Shown: piece after piece, positions 1-6,975 of the stretch | How positions within the stretch are numbered: position 1 is the first letter of the stretch | Layout of the letters: each line of letters opens with the position of its first letter | Source: Deltaproteobacteria bacterium | Lineage (GTDB): Bacteria; Desulfobacterota; Syntrophia; Syntrophales; UBA2210 | Assembly (NCBI GenBank): GCA_016934695.1 | Contig: JAFGSH010000023.1 | Location: 1-9,001 of the forward strand | Direction: 5' to 3' | DNA length: 9,001 nucleotides | Translations under genes and position numbers: made by a program | Notes under the pieces: generated by a model | The model's database searches: none | Told to the model about the DNA's origin: nothing | Seen by the model: the letters and a program-made list of their open reading frames with translations, nothing else

Positions 1-593
1 ACCTTCCGATCGAGGGCGTGCACCATGAATTCGCGTTCCGCGACATCGATCGTGACGGTGCCCGGCGTGAGCGTGATGGAATTGGCCAGGGTCACCCACG
101 AGATGTCGCTCTCCAGCTTGGTCTTGAATCTGATGATCTGGGGATCGATCGGCATCTTCGGCGAAACAGCGAGATAGGCGACGTAGAAGTTGGCCGTCAC
201 GATCTCATAGAGGAGCCACGGGACATAGCCGAGGAACCGCCGGGCGATGACGCGGCCGTCTCCCACCCGCACGTTGGCGAAGAGCAGATCGTGGCTGAGG
301 TACGCGACGATCCCCGAACAGATGATCCCGAGGGAGAGGTGAAACGCGTCGAACTTCCCGGAGAGGATCGCCCAGAATCCCATCAGCATTACGAAGGTGG
401 CGAGGAAATTCTGAAGACCGGACCGCGTCTCCTGGGCGCCCTTCAGGATGGTCTGGACCTTCTTCTCCTCCATCCACCGCGTCTCGGACGTCAGTCTCGT
501 GGCCGTATCGAGCAGGCCGACGGCCTGCATCTTCGCGTTCTCCAGGATACGAAAGGCGTCGTCCGCCGCATGGATAAACAGTGTCACTTCCAT
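1..593 (-). CDS. mrpE: MrpE/MnhE-type Na+/H+ antiporter subunit E, 3' end cut by window edge
   Basis: Subunit E of the multi-subunit Mrp cation/proton antiporter, an inner-membrane complex that exchanges Na+ (or other monovalent cations) for H+. 197 residues are readable from the ATG at 593; the C-terminus lies beyond base 1. Hydrophobic segments are seen at about 62-78, 84-100 and 120-142. They are followed by the soluble part with the family-typical stretch LANSITLTPGTVTIDV at 169-184, which supports the family call. The ATG lies 4 bases after the stop of the preceding stress-protein gene, with GGGGA 11 bases upstream, implying translational coupling. Oddity: about 60 mostly polar, helix-prone residues precede the first membrane segment, whereas ordinary MrpE (about 160 residues) starts almost directly with membrane helices. 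An internal Met at residue 41 has no clear ribosome site, so the long form is preferred. Family call firm; exact start moderately sure. Confidence 0.9.
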   Translation of the reverse strand, partial: MEVTLFIHAADDAFRILENAKMQAVGLLDTATRLTSETRWMEEKKVQTILKGAQETRSGLQNFLATFVMLMGFWAILSGKFDAFHLSLGIICSGIVAYLSHDLLFANVRVGDGRVIARRFLGYVPWLLYEIVTANFYVAYLAVSPKMPIDPQIIRFKTKLESDISWVTLANSITLTPGTVTIDVAEREFMVHALDRK

Positions 594-597
594 AGTC

Positions 598-1344
598 TCA
601 GTGGTCCCCGGCGGCAACCGGTATAAAGAATACCGGCACAGCCGCCTGTCTTATAACGGAATAGACCGTGCTTTTTTTGCATACCCGCTGCCACAAGGTC
701 TTCTCGGTGCCCGATCCCATGATGATGATGCTTCCCCGGTAATCCTCGGATGCCGTGACGATCTCCTCCGCCACGTCGCCGGCATAGATGTGCGACTCCG
801 CGTTGATCCCTTCGTTCAGGCAAACCTTCCGGGTGTGCTCCAGCCGTTCTTTGAGTTCCCGCATACCCTTGACGGTCAGCTTTTCGCTGATGACGTGGAT
901 GATATCCAGCTCGTAGATGAGATCGCCGAGGGCGAGGATCCGCTCCATGGCCTTCTCGGATGCGGGAGACCAGTCGGTGGCGAAGATGACGTGGTCCAAC
1001 AGCCCCCCCCCTTCCGCGGCGTTCCGGTCCAGGACGAGGACCGGGAGCGGAGAGTGCAGGGCGAGTTCCCTGAGGGCCGTTCCATGCGCATCCCTGTCGA
1101 GGTCGGCCGCGATACAGGATGCCCGCTCGTCGCGCGCGGCGGCCATGATCTCTCCATAGGAGAAGGCTCCGATCGTCCTTGTGGTGAAGGGAATGCCCGG
1201 ATCGGCAAACCCGTCCGCTTGCCCCTTCGAGGAGGCGGGCAGGGCGAGTACGACACGGTCGAACATCTTCTTCTTATGGAGCGGCGAGAGTTTCTGAAAG
1301 ACGGCGGATGAAGCGCCCTCGCTCGGATCAGTGACGTACAGCAA
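598..1344 (-). CDS. Tandem-domain universal stress protein (UspA family), ATP motifs degenerate
   Basis: UspA-family cytoplasmic protein, 248 residues from a TTG start. Two Usp folds can be traced: residues 1-106, ending in the strand PVLVLD, and 115-244, starting HVIFATDWSPASEKAME and ending PVFFIP. The second half clearly resembles that of the neighbouring stress protein (shared DWSPASEKA and AESH-Y-G). The ATP signature G-x2-G-x9-G-S/T is broken in both halves: the second reads GSGTEKTLWQRVCKKST (from 210), with KS where GS is expected and one extra residue, and the first has no G-x2-G. Nucleotide binding is therefore doubtful. The start is uncertain: TTG at 1344 cuts into the first beta strand, and the best ribosome-site match (AGGGGG) sits 13 bases upstream. 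Removing one G from the run at 1358-1362 would give an ATG start at 1381. A nine-base G run (1003-1011) encodes Gly-Gly-Gly in the inter-domain linker. The stop is 4 bases from mrpE. Confidence 0.82.
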   Translation of the reverse strand: MLYVTDPSEGASSAVFQKLSPLHKKKMFDRVVLALPASSKGQADGFADPGIPFTTRTIGAFSYGEIMAAARDERASCIAADLDRDAHGTALRELALHSPLPVLVLDRNAAEGGGLLDHVIFATDWSPASEKAMERILALGDLIYELDIIHVISEKLTVKGMRELKERLEHTRKVCLNEGINAESHIYAGDVAEEIVTASEDYRGSIIIMGSGTEKTLWQRVCKKSTVYSVIRQAAVPVFFIPVAAGDH

Positions 1345-1384
1345 TGTTACCGTTTTACCCCCTGATGAAAGTATATCGCATCCT

Positions 1385-2266
1385 CTACAGCTTGACGCTC
1401 GCAGGAACCAGCAGGCTCGGAAGCATCGAATGCTTGGTCAACTTTGTGGCAACACTTCCCAGAAATATCTCTTTCAGGGGGTTCTTACCCGTTGTACCTG
1501 CGACGATCATGGTGGCTTCCCGCTCACTTGCTGCCTTCTCTATCTGCTCGAATGTGCTCCCCACATAGAGGTGCGATTCGGCCTCGATCCCCTCCTTTTC
1601 GAAAAGGGAACAGACCTCCTCCAGCTTCTGTTTGTTTTCTTTCCGCAGGGACTGTATCTCCATCGCCGACGGACTCTTGAATTCCTTCTCGTTGATCACA
1701 TGGACGACTATCACCTTCTTCAGGACATCCTTGAAGGAGAGGAGATATTCAACGGCCTTCTCGCTGGCGGGGGACCAGTCCAGGGTCAGGAGAGGGCGCT
1801 CGAACGGCCGCTCATTGACCTTTCCGGAGGGAAGCATGTACTTGTACACCAGGACCGGGGTGGAGGTCCGCTCGAGGATCTCCAGTGTCTCCGAACCGCC
1901 GTACAACTCCTCAAGCTTCCCCTTCTTGTGGCGGCCCGTGACGATCAGGTCCACATTCTCCTCCTCCGCCGTGGATATGATCTTGGGAAGGGGGTTACCC
2001 ACCACGATATAGGCGCCCACTTCCATTCCCTGCTCAAAGAGGCTCTCCGCCCAGTCGATAAAGCGGACATTGGCCATCTCGCGGAGCCGTACCTCCTCGT
2101 CCTTGAGGTACCCCTTGCCGCGGCGCATGGCGACCTTGTCCCGCTCTATGACATGCAAAAAGACGGTGTGGTTGAACCCCGCCTTTCTCAGATCCATCAG
2201 GGACTGGAGGGCGTCGAACCACAATCCTTCAAACTGGGTCACGAAGAGCATCTTCTTGTTTTTCAT
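1385..2266 (-). CDS. Tandem-domain universal stress protein (UspA family) with intact C-terminal ATP motif
   Basis: A 293-residue cytoplasmic protein made of two Usp domains. Domain 1 (about 4-142) begins KKMLFVTQFEG and has FLHVIERDK as its second strand. Its nucleotide motif (G111-RHK-KGKLEELYG-GS) keeps the first Gly and the final GS but has Lys for the second Gly. Domain 2 (about 157-290) contains LDWSPASEKAVE, VVHVIN and a perfect G-x2-G-x9-G-S (G257, G260, G270, S271), so ATP or another nucleotide is probably bound there. Family knowledge: such proteins are induced in growth arrest, energy or osmotic stress and can bind and modulate partner proteins, including transporters. ATG start at 2266, 33 bases after the receiver gene, with only a weak ribosome site. 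The next gene encodes a paralogue, so the pair probably arose by duplication. The partner and signal cannot be read from the sequence. Confidence 0.9.
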   Translation of the reverse strand: MKNKKMLFVTQFEGLWFDALQSLMDLRKAGFNHTVFLHVIERDKVAMRRGKGYLKDEEVRLREMANVRFIDWAESLFEQGMEVGAYIVVGNPLPKIISTAEEENVDLIVTGRHKKGKLEELYGGSETLEILERTSTPVLVYKYMLPSGKVNERPFERPLLTLDWSPASEKAVEYLLSFKDVLKKVIVVHVINEKEFKSPSAMEIQSLRKENKQKLEEVCSLFEKEGIEAESHLYVGSTFEQIEKAASEREATMIVAGTTGKNPLKEIFLGSVATKLTKHSMLPSLLVPASVKL

Positions 2267-2299
2267 CGTCTATACTCTGCCTATCCGGTATCCTGCGAA

Positions 2300-2692
2300 T
2301 TACCCTATCAGCCGCTTGACCGTTTCCGCCAGTTCCAGCGGCTCAACCGGTTTTTCTATGTAGACATTGGGTTCCGGCACCGGCTGATCGCCGAATTCCG
2401 TGAGCGCCTCCTGGGAACGGAGGAAGGTGCGTTTCGCGATCCCGGACAGGATGATCACCGGAATGTTCTTGAGGGACTCGTCGGTCTTCAGCTCCCGGTA
2501 CATGCGGATACCGCTCTGTTTCGGCATCAGGACATCGAGTATTATCAGATCGGGCGCCTCGTCTCTCGCCATGGCAAGCCCCGCTTCACCGTTTCTCGCC
2601 ACCAGGGGGATATATCCATTCTCCTCCAGGACCGTCTTGACGAATATGCTGATATCGGGATCGTCATCAACGGTAAGAACCCTCTTTGACAT
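2300..2692 (-). CDS. Stand-alone CheY-like response regulator (receiver domain only)
   Basis: 130 residues, essentially one receiver domain with no output domain. Expected active-site residues are all present: acidic pair D9/D10 (also D11), phospho-acceptor D53 in LIILDVLMPKQSG, S83 in the ILSG strand, and K114 in YIEKP. The loop after S83 is longer than in CheY, with a proline-rich stretch (GDQPVPEPN, 101-109) before the final strand. This could form a special partner surface. The ATG at 2692 is preceded by AAAGGAGG (2699-2706) with six bases of spacing, the best ribosome site in this window, suggesting the protein is made in quantity. It lies downstream of two histidine kinases and upstream of two stress-protein genes. 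Likely role: a diffusible phospho-acceptor for one or both kinases, acting by protein contact or as a relay step. Without an effector domain, direct transcriptional control is unlikely. Confidence 0.93.
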   Translation of the reverse strand: MSKRVLTVDDDPDISIFVKTVLEENGYIPLVARNGEAGLAMARDEAPDLIILDVLMPKQSGIRMYRELKTDESLKNIPVIILSGIAKRTFLRSQEALTEFGDQPVPEPNVYIEKPVEPLELAETVKRLIG

Positions 2693-2726
2693 TACAGGCC
2701 TCCTTTATCCTTATGCAGAGTTGTTT

Positions 2727-2749
2727 CGAGGCTCGCGGTGCGAGTCTCG
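2727..2749 (-). other. Inverted repeat (RNA hairpin) upstream of the receiver gene
   Basis: Arms CGAGGCTCGC (2727-2736) and GCGAGTCTCG (2740-2749) with a 3-base loop form a 10-bp stem with one imperfect pair. On the minus-strand transcript the imperfect pair is A opposite C, and no T-run follows, so it does not look like an intrinsic terminator for this operon. It lies about 35 bases before the receiver start codon and may stabilise or process the message between the kinase and receiver cistrons. Confidence 0.55.
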
Positions 2750-2781
2750 GCTTTTCCATACCCGACGTGGCCGTCCTTCAT

Positions 2782-2801
2782 GGCCCGCGGGTCAGCGGGC
2801 C
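2782..2801 (-). other. GC-rich hairpin over the hybrid kinase stop codon
   Basis: GGCCCGC (2782-2788) and GCGGGCC (2795-2801) form a perfect 7-bp stem with a 6-base loop containing the kinase stop codon (2792-2794). No T-run follows in either direction. Together with the hairpin at 2727-2749 it gives two stems within about 75 bases between the kinase and receiver genes, a possible RNA processing or stability element. Confidence 0.45.
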
Positions 2802-4333
2802 GCGCCCTTCCCCCCGTTCACCTGCTTATAGGGGAGCCGTACGATAAAGGTCGATCCCTTCCCCGCCTCGGAGAGGATATCGATGCTGCCGTTTTGTTCG
2901 TTCACCAGCTTCTGGATGACCAGGAGGCCCAGGCCGGTGCCCTTCCCTCCCTTGGTGCTGAAGAAGGCCGTAAATATCTTGTTCTTGACCTCTTCATCCA
3001 TGCCGCAGCCGTTGTCGGCCACCTCGAACCTGACGATATTTTCCTCCTCAAGCTGCGTCTTCACTTTGACTTCATGTTGCTTGGTATCGTCAAGGTCGAA
3101 AATACAGGCATCAACGGCGTTCGAAACCAGATTGAGCAACGCGCGGTGGACCATGTCCGGGTCCATCGACACCTCTTTTACGCGGGGGTCGAATTCCCTC
3201 ACGATCCGAACCTGATTCTCCATTGCCGTTCCCTCAGAGAGCTCGCAGACGTCTTCGACGATGTCATTGGGAAGGCAAGGCCTGTACTCCGGTGAACGCT
3301 CCCTGGAATAGGCGAGAAGATCGAAAACGAGCGAGGAAACCCGCCCCACATTCTTCTCGACCATACACCAGCCCGTTCTTAGCTTATCGGTATCATTCTT
3401 GTCAAGGCCAATATTGACGATATAGGTACCCCCCTTGAGGCCGGTCAGGATGTTCTTGATGTAGTGGGCGAGACGGGCGACCGTCTGGCCGATCGCCGCC
3501 AGTCTCTCGGACTTGACCAGCTCCCGTTCGAGACGTTTGATCTCACTGAGATCCTGGAAGAAACCGACGCTCCCGATGATATCGTCACGATCGTACAGGA
3601 GGGTTGCGGAAAATCTGACGGGAACGTCCTCCTGGTTCTCCCGGCGAATGATGAGGTCCTTCCAGCCTACGTCCCCCATATTCTTCCCTTCTTTGAACAT
3701 CAGGCTGAAGAGATCCGCTATCTCAGCGGGGAACAGGTCCTGAAAATCCATCTTCCGCACGACGTCGATCCGGGGCACCCCGAAGATGACCTCCGCCCCC
3801 GGATTGAAGACAACGATGATCCCGTTCTCATCCGTCGCCACGATTCCATCATTGGAACTGGTGATCAATTTGTCCTGGAAGTCGGATTTCCTCTTTACCT
3901 CCCCGATGGCTATGTGGCACATGTTCTCGAGGTCCAGCGTGTATGCCCTCAGTTTTTCCCGGATCACCAGTTTTTCCTTGGCCCGCTTCAGGGCGATCTG
4001 CAGCGCCTCTTCCCGGACCGGTTTGTTGACGAAGTCCGAGGCGCCGTAGCGCAGGGCATCGATGGCGGAATCCATATCCCCGTGGCCGGTGACGACGATC
4101 ACCTCGGCGTCGGGGTTGGTGTTCTTGATTCTCTTCAAGACATCGATTCCGTCCAGCCCCGGCATCTTCAGGTCGGTCAGGACGATCGGCGGGGATTCCT
4201 TCTCGAAGGCCTCTAGACCCTTTTCGCCGGAGGGGGCGGTGATGACGTGATACCCGTCACTCCTCAGAGAGAGGGAGAGGACGTCGAGGATATCCTCTTC
4301 GTCGTCGATCAGGAGAATCTTGTCCATATCCAT
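2792..4333 (-). CDS. Hybrid sensor histidine kinase, REC-PAS-HisKA-HATPase
   Basis: Soluble kinase, 513 residues from the ATG at 4333; no membrane segment seen. Order: receiver at about 4-118 (acidic pair D10/D11, phospho-acceptor D54 in VLTDLKMPG, T82, K104); helical linker to about 155; PAS at about 156-263 (SSNDGIVATDENG to FFQDLSEIK); HisKA with H290 in ARLAHYIKN; ATPase with N-box N401/N405, G1 box DNGCGM (440-445) and G2 box GKGTGLGL (463-470). All parts needed to bind ATP are present. Oddity: the residue after the phospho-His is Tyr, not the usual Glu/Asp. The N-terminal receiver suggests input from another kinase, most simply the membrane kinase encoded just upstream, with H290 passing phosphate to the single-domain receiver encoded next; this is inference. 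Start choice: ATG 4333 has GGA 8 bases upstream; GTG 4354 (7 residues longer) and ATG 4327 are alternatives. Domain call firm, start less so. Confidence 0.92.
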   Translation of the reverse strand: MDMDKILLIDDEEDILDVLSLSLRSDGYHVITAPSGEKGLEAFEKESPPIVLTDLKMPGLDGIDVLKRIKNTNPDAEVIVVTGHGDMDSAIDALRYGASDFVNKPVREEALQIALKRAKEKLVIREKLRAYTLDLENMCHIAIGEVKRKSDFQDKLITSSNDGIVATDENGIIVVFNPGAEVIFGVPRIDVVRKMDFQDLFPAEIADLFSLMFKEGKNMGDVGWKDLIIRRENQEDVPVRFSATLLYDRDDIIGSVGFFQDLSEIKRLERELVKSERLAAIGQTVARLAHYIKNILTGLKGGTYIVNIGLDKNDTDKLRTGWCMVEKNVGRVSSLVFDLLAYSRERSPEYRPCLPNDIVEDVCELSEGTAMENQVRIVREFDPRVKEVSMDPDMVHRALLNLVSNAVDACIFDLDDTKQHEVKVKTQLEEENIVRFEVADNGCGMDEEVKNKIFTAFFSTKGGKGTGLGLLVIQKLVNEQNGSIDILSEAGKGSTFIVRLPYKQVNGGKGAAR

Positions 4334-4373
4334 AGGCGTATTCCAACCGGGCACTGTCCGGTGCTGAACGCTA

Positions 4374-4418
4374 TCACAAAACCGCGAATATCAGAAGCAT
4401 AAAAAGCCGCACCCCCAT
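4374..4418 (-). CDS. Possible 14-residue hydrophobic peptide between the two kinase genes
   Basis: In the gap between the two kinase genes, an ATG at 4418 opens a frame MGVRLFMLLIFAVL followed by TGA. GAGGGG lies 8 bases upstream of this ATG, a better ribosome site than the one before the following kinase gene. The peptide has one Arg and then an almost wholly hydrophobic run, like a very small membrane peptide or a leader peptide. Such a short frame can occur by chance and there is no homology evidence, so this is only a candidate. Confidence 0.18.
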   Translation of the reverse strand: MGVRLFMLLIFAVL

Positions 4419-4447
4419 CTTTCCCGCCCCTCACGGCCGGGAACGCA

Positions 4448-6925
4448 TCAGGAGGCGACGGGAAAGGTCAGCCTGAAGGTCGTTCCCTTCCCGGCCTCGC
4501 TCTCCACCGTAATGGCGCCGCCATACTCGGTGACGATACCGTAGCTGATGCTCATCCCCAGCCCCGTTCCCTCCCCCGGCTTCTTGGTCGTGAAAAAGGG
4601 CTCGAAGATCTTTTCCTTCACCTGCTCGGACATGCCGACTCCGTTATCGGACACGGTGACCACGACCACGCCGTCTTCAGGGAAAGATCGTATCTTCAGC
4701 ATCTTCTCGTTCTTTTCGCCGTGCTGACCGCTCTCGTCGAGGGCGTCGCGGGCGTTGGTGACGAGATTCATAAAGACCTGCTCCAGGCGGTTGTGATCGG
4801 CGAAGATAAGGGGGATATCCTCCGCAAGGTCCAGCTCCACCCCTATCCCGTGCACCTTCAACTGCTGGCCCAGGATCTTGAAGATATCGCGGATGGGGTT
4901 GTTGATGTCGATCCTGTCTCCCTTGACATCCGATTTTCTGACAAAATCCTTCATGTGTTTGATCGTCTGGGCCGCCCGTTGGACGTTCCTCTCTATCTGG
5001 CTGGCCACGGAAATGATGTCGTCCTTCTTGATCTCTCTATTCCGCGCAACCGTCTTTATCAGAAAATCGGAGGCGACCTGGATCACGTTGAGCGGCTGGC
5101 TGATCTCGTGGGCGATCCCCGAGGCCATGGTTCCCAAGGTGGCCATCTTGCTGGCCTGTATCAATTGTGTCTCCTTCTCGACGCTCTCGCTGACATCGGG
5201 GGTGACTACGATCAGGCAGTCTTTCCCCATGAACATCACGGCGCTGACGTGGAGGTTGACGTAAAAGGAGGTTCCGGCCTTCTTCCGGTAGAGCTTCCGG
5301 GAATAGAACTCCGACTGATCCGAGGAGATCTTCTCGAGCCCCTCGAGCACCTCCTGGTCGATGGTGTGCCCGAGCCTCGCAAAGGACATCCCCACGAATT
5401 CGTCCCTCGAATACCCGTAACATTCGACGGCGGTCGCATTCACGTCCAGTATCTTGAAGGTCTCCCTGTCGACGATGATGATGGGGCTCGGATCGGCGTC
5501 GAACATGGCCCGGTATTTTTCTTCCGATTTCTCCAGCTCTTGATACGATTCCTTCAGCTCCCTCGTCTTCTCCCTGACCTTCCGTTCCAGATCCTGCCCG
5601 AACTTCTCCGCCGCGTAGTGGAGCCTGGCGTTCTCGATCGCCAGGGCGACATGGTTGCCAATGACGGGAAACAGGTTGCTGTCCTCTTCCGAAAAGCGTG
5701 GGGAGGAGTGGCTCGACACCCGCATCACACCGAAGACGCTGTCCTTGGACGCAAGGGGCAGATACGCCGCCGACTTCAGCCCCTCGTCCAGGAATTCCCC
5801 ACAGGGCGTGCTGTCCTGTGTTATGTCCTCGAAGAACATTATGGTATTCTTTTCAGCCACCTCATCGACGATGACATCGTGGCCGGCGCCTTCCCCCTCC
5901 TGGTAAAACGCCTCCCGGTACCCGAAGGAATATACGATGCGGGAGGTGCCGTTTCTCCTCCGGAGATACACCCCGAGGCTGTCGACATCGGCGAAATTCT
6001 CGAAGATCCCCACGCCGGCCGTGCGGACCCGCTCGAAGGGGTCCAGCGTGGCGCTCAGGGAGGAGGTAACATTCCACAGGACCGAGAGGTACCTGAGGTG
6101 CTTCTCGCGCTCGTCGTTCAGGAGCTTCGAATCGGTCCGGTCCCAGCAGGTCTCGATGGCCCCGGCGATGTTCCCCTCGGGGTCCCGTATCGGGGCCGCC
6201 GTGAAGTAGACCCACCTGCCGCCGTCACCCATCTGGGGATAGAAGTCCTCCGCCTCGTAGGCGCCTTCGATAAAGGGCGACCGGCGTCCCCGGACCCCGT
6301 AGTACTTCCGGATCTCATCTTCGCTGACGTTGTCCACGATCAGGTCGGCCATGATCGGTTTCTCCCCCGTGTAGAACGCCTGCCAGTGCTTGTTCGTCCC
6401 GATCATATCCTCGGCCCGGTACCCGGTCAGCCGCTCGAGGGCGGTGTTCCAGTGGGTGATGACGTGGTCGTTGTTGATGACAAAGGTGGGGATGGTGCTC
6501 CCCTGGACGATCTGCAGGAGGGTCCACTCCTTCTCCTGGTATTCCCGCTCCATCAGATCGAGATGGCGGGCCCGCTCTTCGGCAATGACCTGGTACTGCC
6601 GGGAGATACCCCGGGAGAGGAGCGCGGCTATCAGGAGGAGGATGATGACGGAAAGGATGAGGATGACGACGACGACCTTGTTCCAGACCATGGCGTCCTC
6701 TTCGGCGCTTCGGGACGCATCCGGCCCGGCCTCCGGGACCATCCCCGTTTCCGGCTGGAGCGCCGCCTCCTGCCTCGTCGCAGGCTCTTCCGTCGTGGAG
6801 ATCCCGTTGAACATGAGGAGGGCCATCAGGGCCAGGGGGATGACGATCAGGAGAAAGAAGATCTTCGCCATATCGAAGAGCTTTGCCTTTGCCCGCATGC
6901 GTTCGTCTTTACCGGTCTCCGGCAT
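4448..6925 (-). CDS. Membrane sensor histidine kinase, 2TM-PAS-GAF-PAS-HisKA-HATPase
   Basis: 825-residue inner-membrane kinase. Two membrane helices (about 20-40 and 83-103) enclose a loop of only about 42 residues, Glu/Ala/Pro-rich, too short for a folded extracytoplasmic sensor. Cytoplasmic order: PAS at about 135-268 ([16 protein letters not shown], with an enlarged middle holding [13 protein letters not shown]); GAF at about 280-435, ending [14 protein letters not shown]; coiled coil at about 436-475; PAS at about 468-585; HisKA with H606 in [12 protein letters not shown]; ATPase with N720/N724, DNGVGM (760-765) and GEGTGLGMS (784-792). All catalytic motifs look intact. It has no receiver of its own, so phosphate presumably goes to the receivers encoded just downstream. 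ATG at 6925 has AGAGGA 8 bases upstream. The gene follows the MrpD-type gene by 50 bases. The signal is unknown; membrane state, or a small ligand or cofactor in PAS/GAF, is possible. Sure of class, not of ligand. Confidence 0.94.
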   Translation of the reverse strand: MPETGKDERMRAKAKLFDMAKIFFLLIVIPLALMALLMFNGISTTEEPATRQEAALQPETGMVPEAGPDASRSAEEDAMVWNKVVVVILILSVIILLLIAALLSRGISRQYQVIAEERARHLDLMEREYQEKEWTLLQIVQGSTIPTFVINNDHVITHWNTALERLTGYRAEDMIGTNKHWQAFYTGEKPIMADLIVDNVSEDEIRKYYGVRGRRSPFIEGAYEAEDFYPQMGDGGRWVYFTAAPIRDPEGNIAGAIETCWDRTDSKLLNDEREKHLRYLSVLWNVTSSLSATLDPFERVRTAGVGIFENFADVDSLGVYLRRRNGTSRIVYSFGYREAFYQEGEGAGHDVIVDEVAEKNTIMFFEDITQDSTPCGEFLDEGLKSAAYLPLASKDSVFGVMRVSSHSSPRFSEEDSNLFPVIGNHVALAIENARLHYAAEKFGQDLERKVREKTRELKESYQELEKSEEKYRAMFDADPSPIIIVDRETFKILDVNATAVECYGYSRDEFVGMSFARLGHTIDQEVLEGLEKISSDQSEFYSRKLYRKKAGTSFYVNLHVSAVMFMGKDCLIVVTPDVSESVEKETQLIQASKMATLGTMASGIAHEISQPLNVIQVASDFLIKTVARNREIKKDDIISVASQIERNVQRAAQTIKHMKDFVRKSDVKGDRIDINNPIRDIFKILGQQLKVHGIGVELDLAEDIPLIFADHNRLEQVFMNLVTNARDALDESGQHGEKNEKMLKIRSFPEDGVVVVTVSDNGVGMSEQVKEKIFEPFFTTKKPGEGTGLGMSISYGIVTEYGGAITVESEAGKGTTFRLTFPVAS

Positions 6926-6975
6926 GATCTCTGTCCTCTATCCCGTGCGCAGCAGGGGAAACAACAAACCACATC

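Noticed and set aside
1331..2689. A 452-codon plus-strand frame spanning the receiver and a stress-protein gene.
   Set aside because: It runs opposite two well-supported genes with intact family motifs and across their intergenic gap, with no recognisable domain of its own.
2727..2749. The hairpin at 2727-2749 as an intrinsic terminator.
   Set aside because: On the coding strand it is followed by AAACAAC rather than a T-run. On the other strand a short CTTTT follows, but no plus-strand gene ends there.
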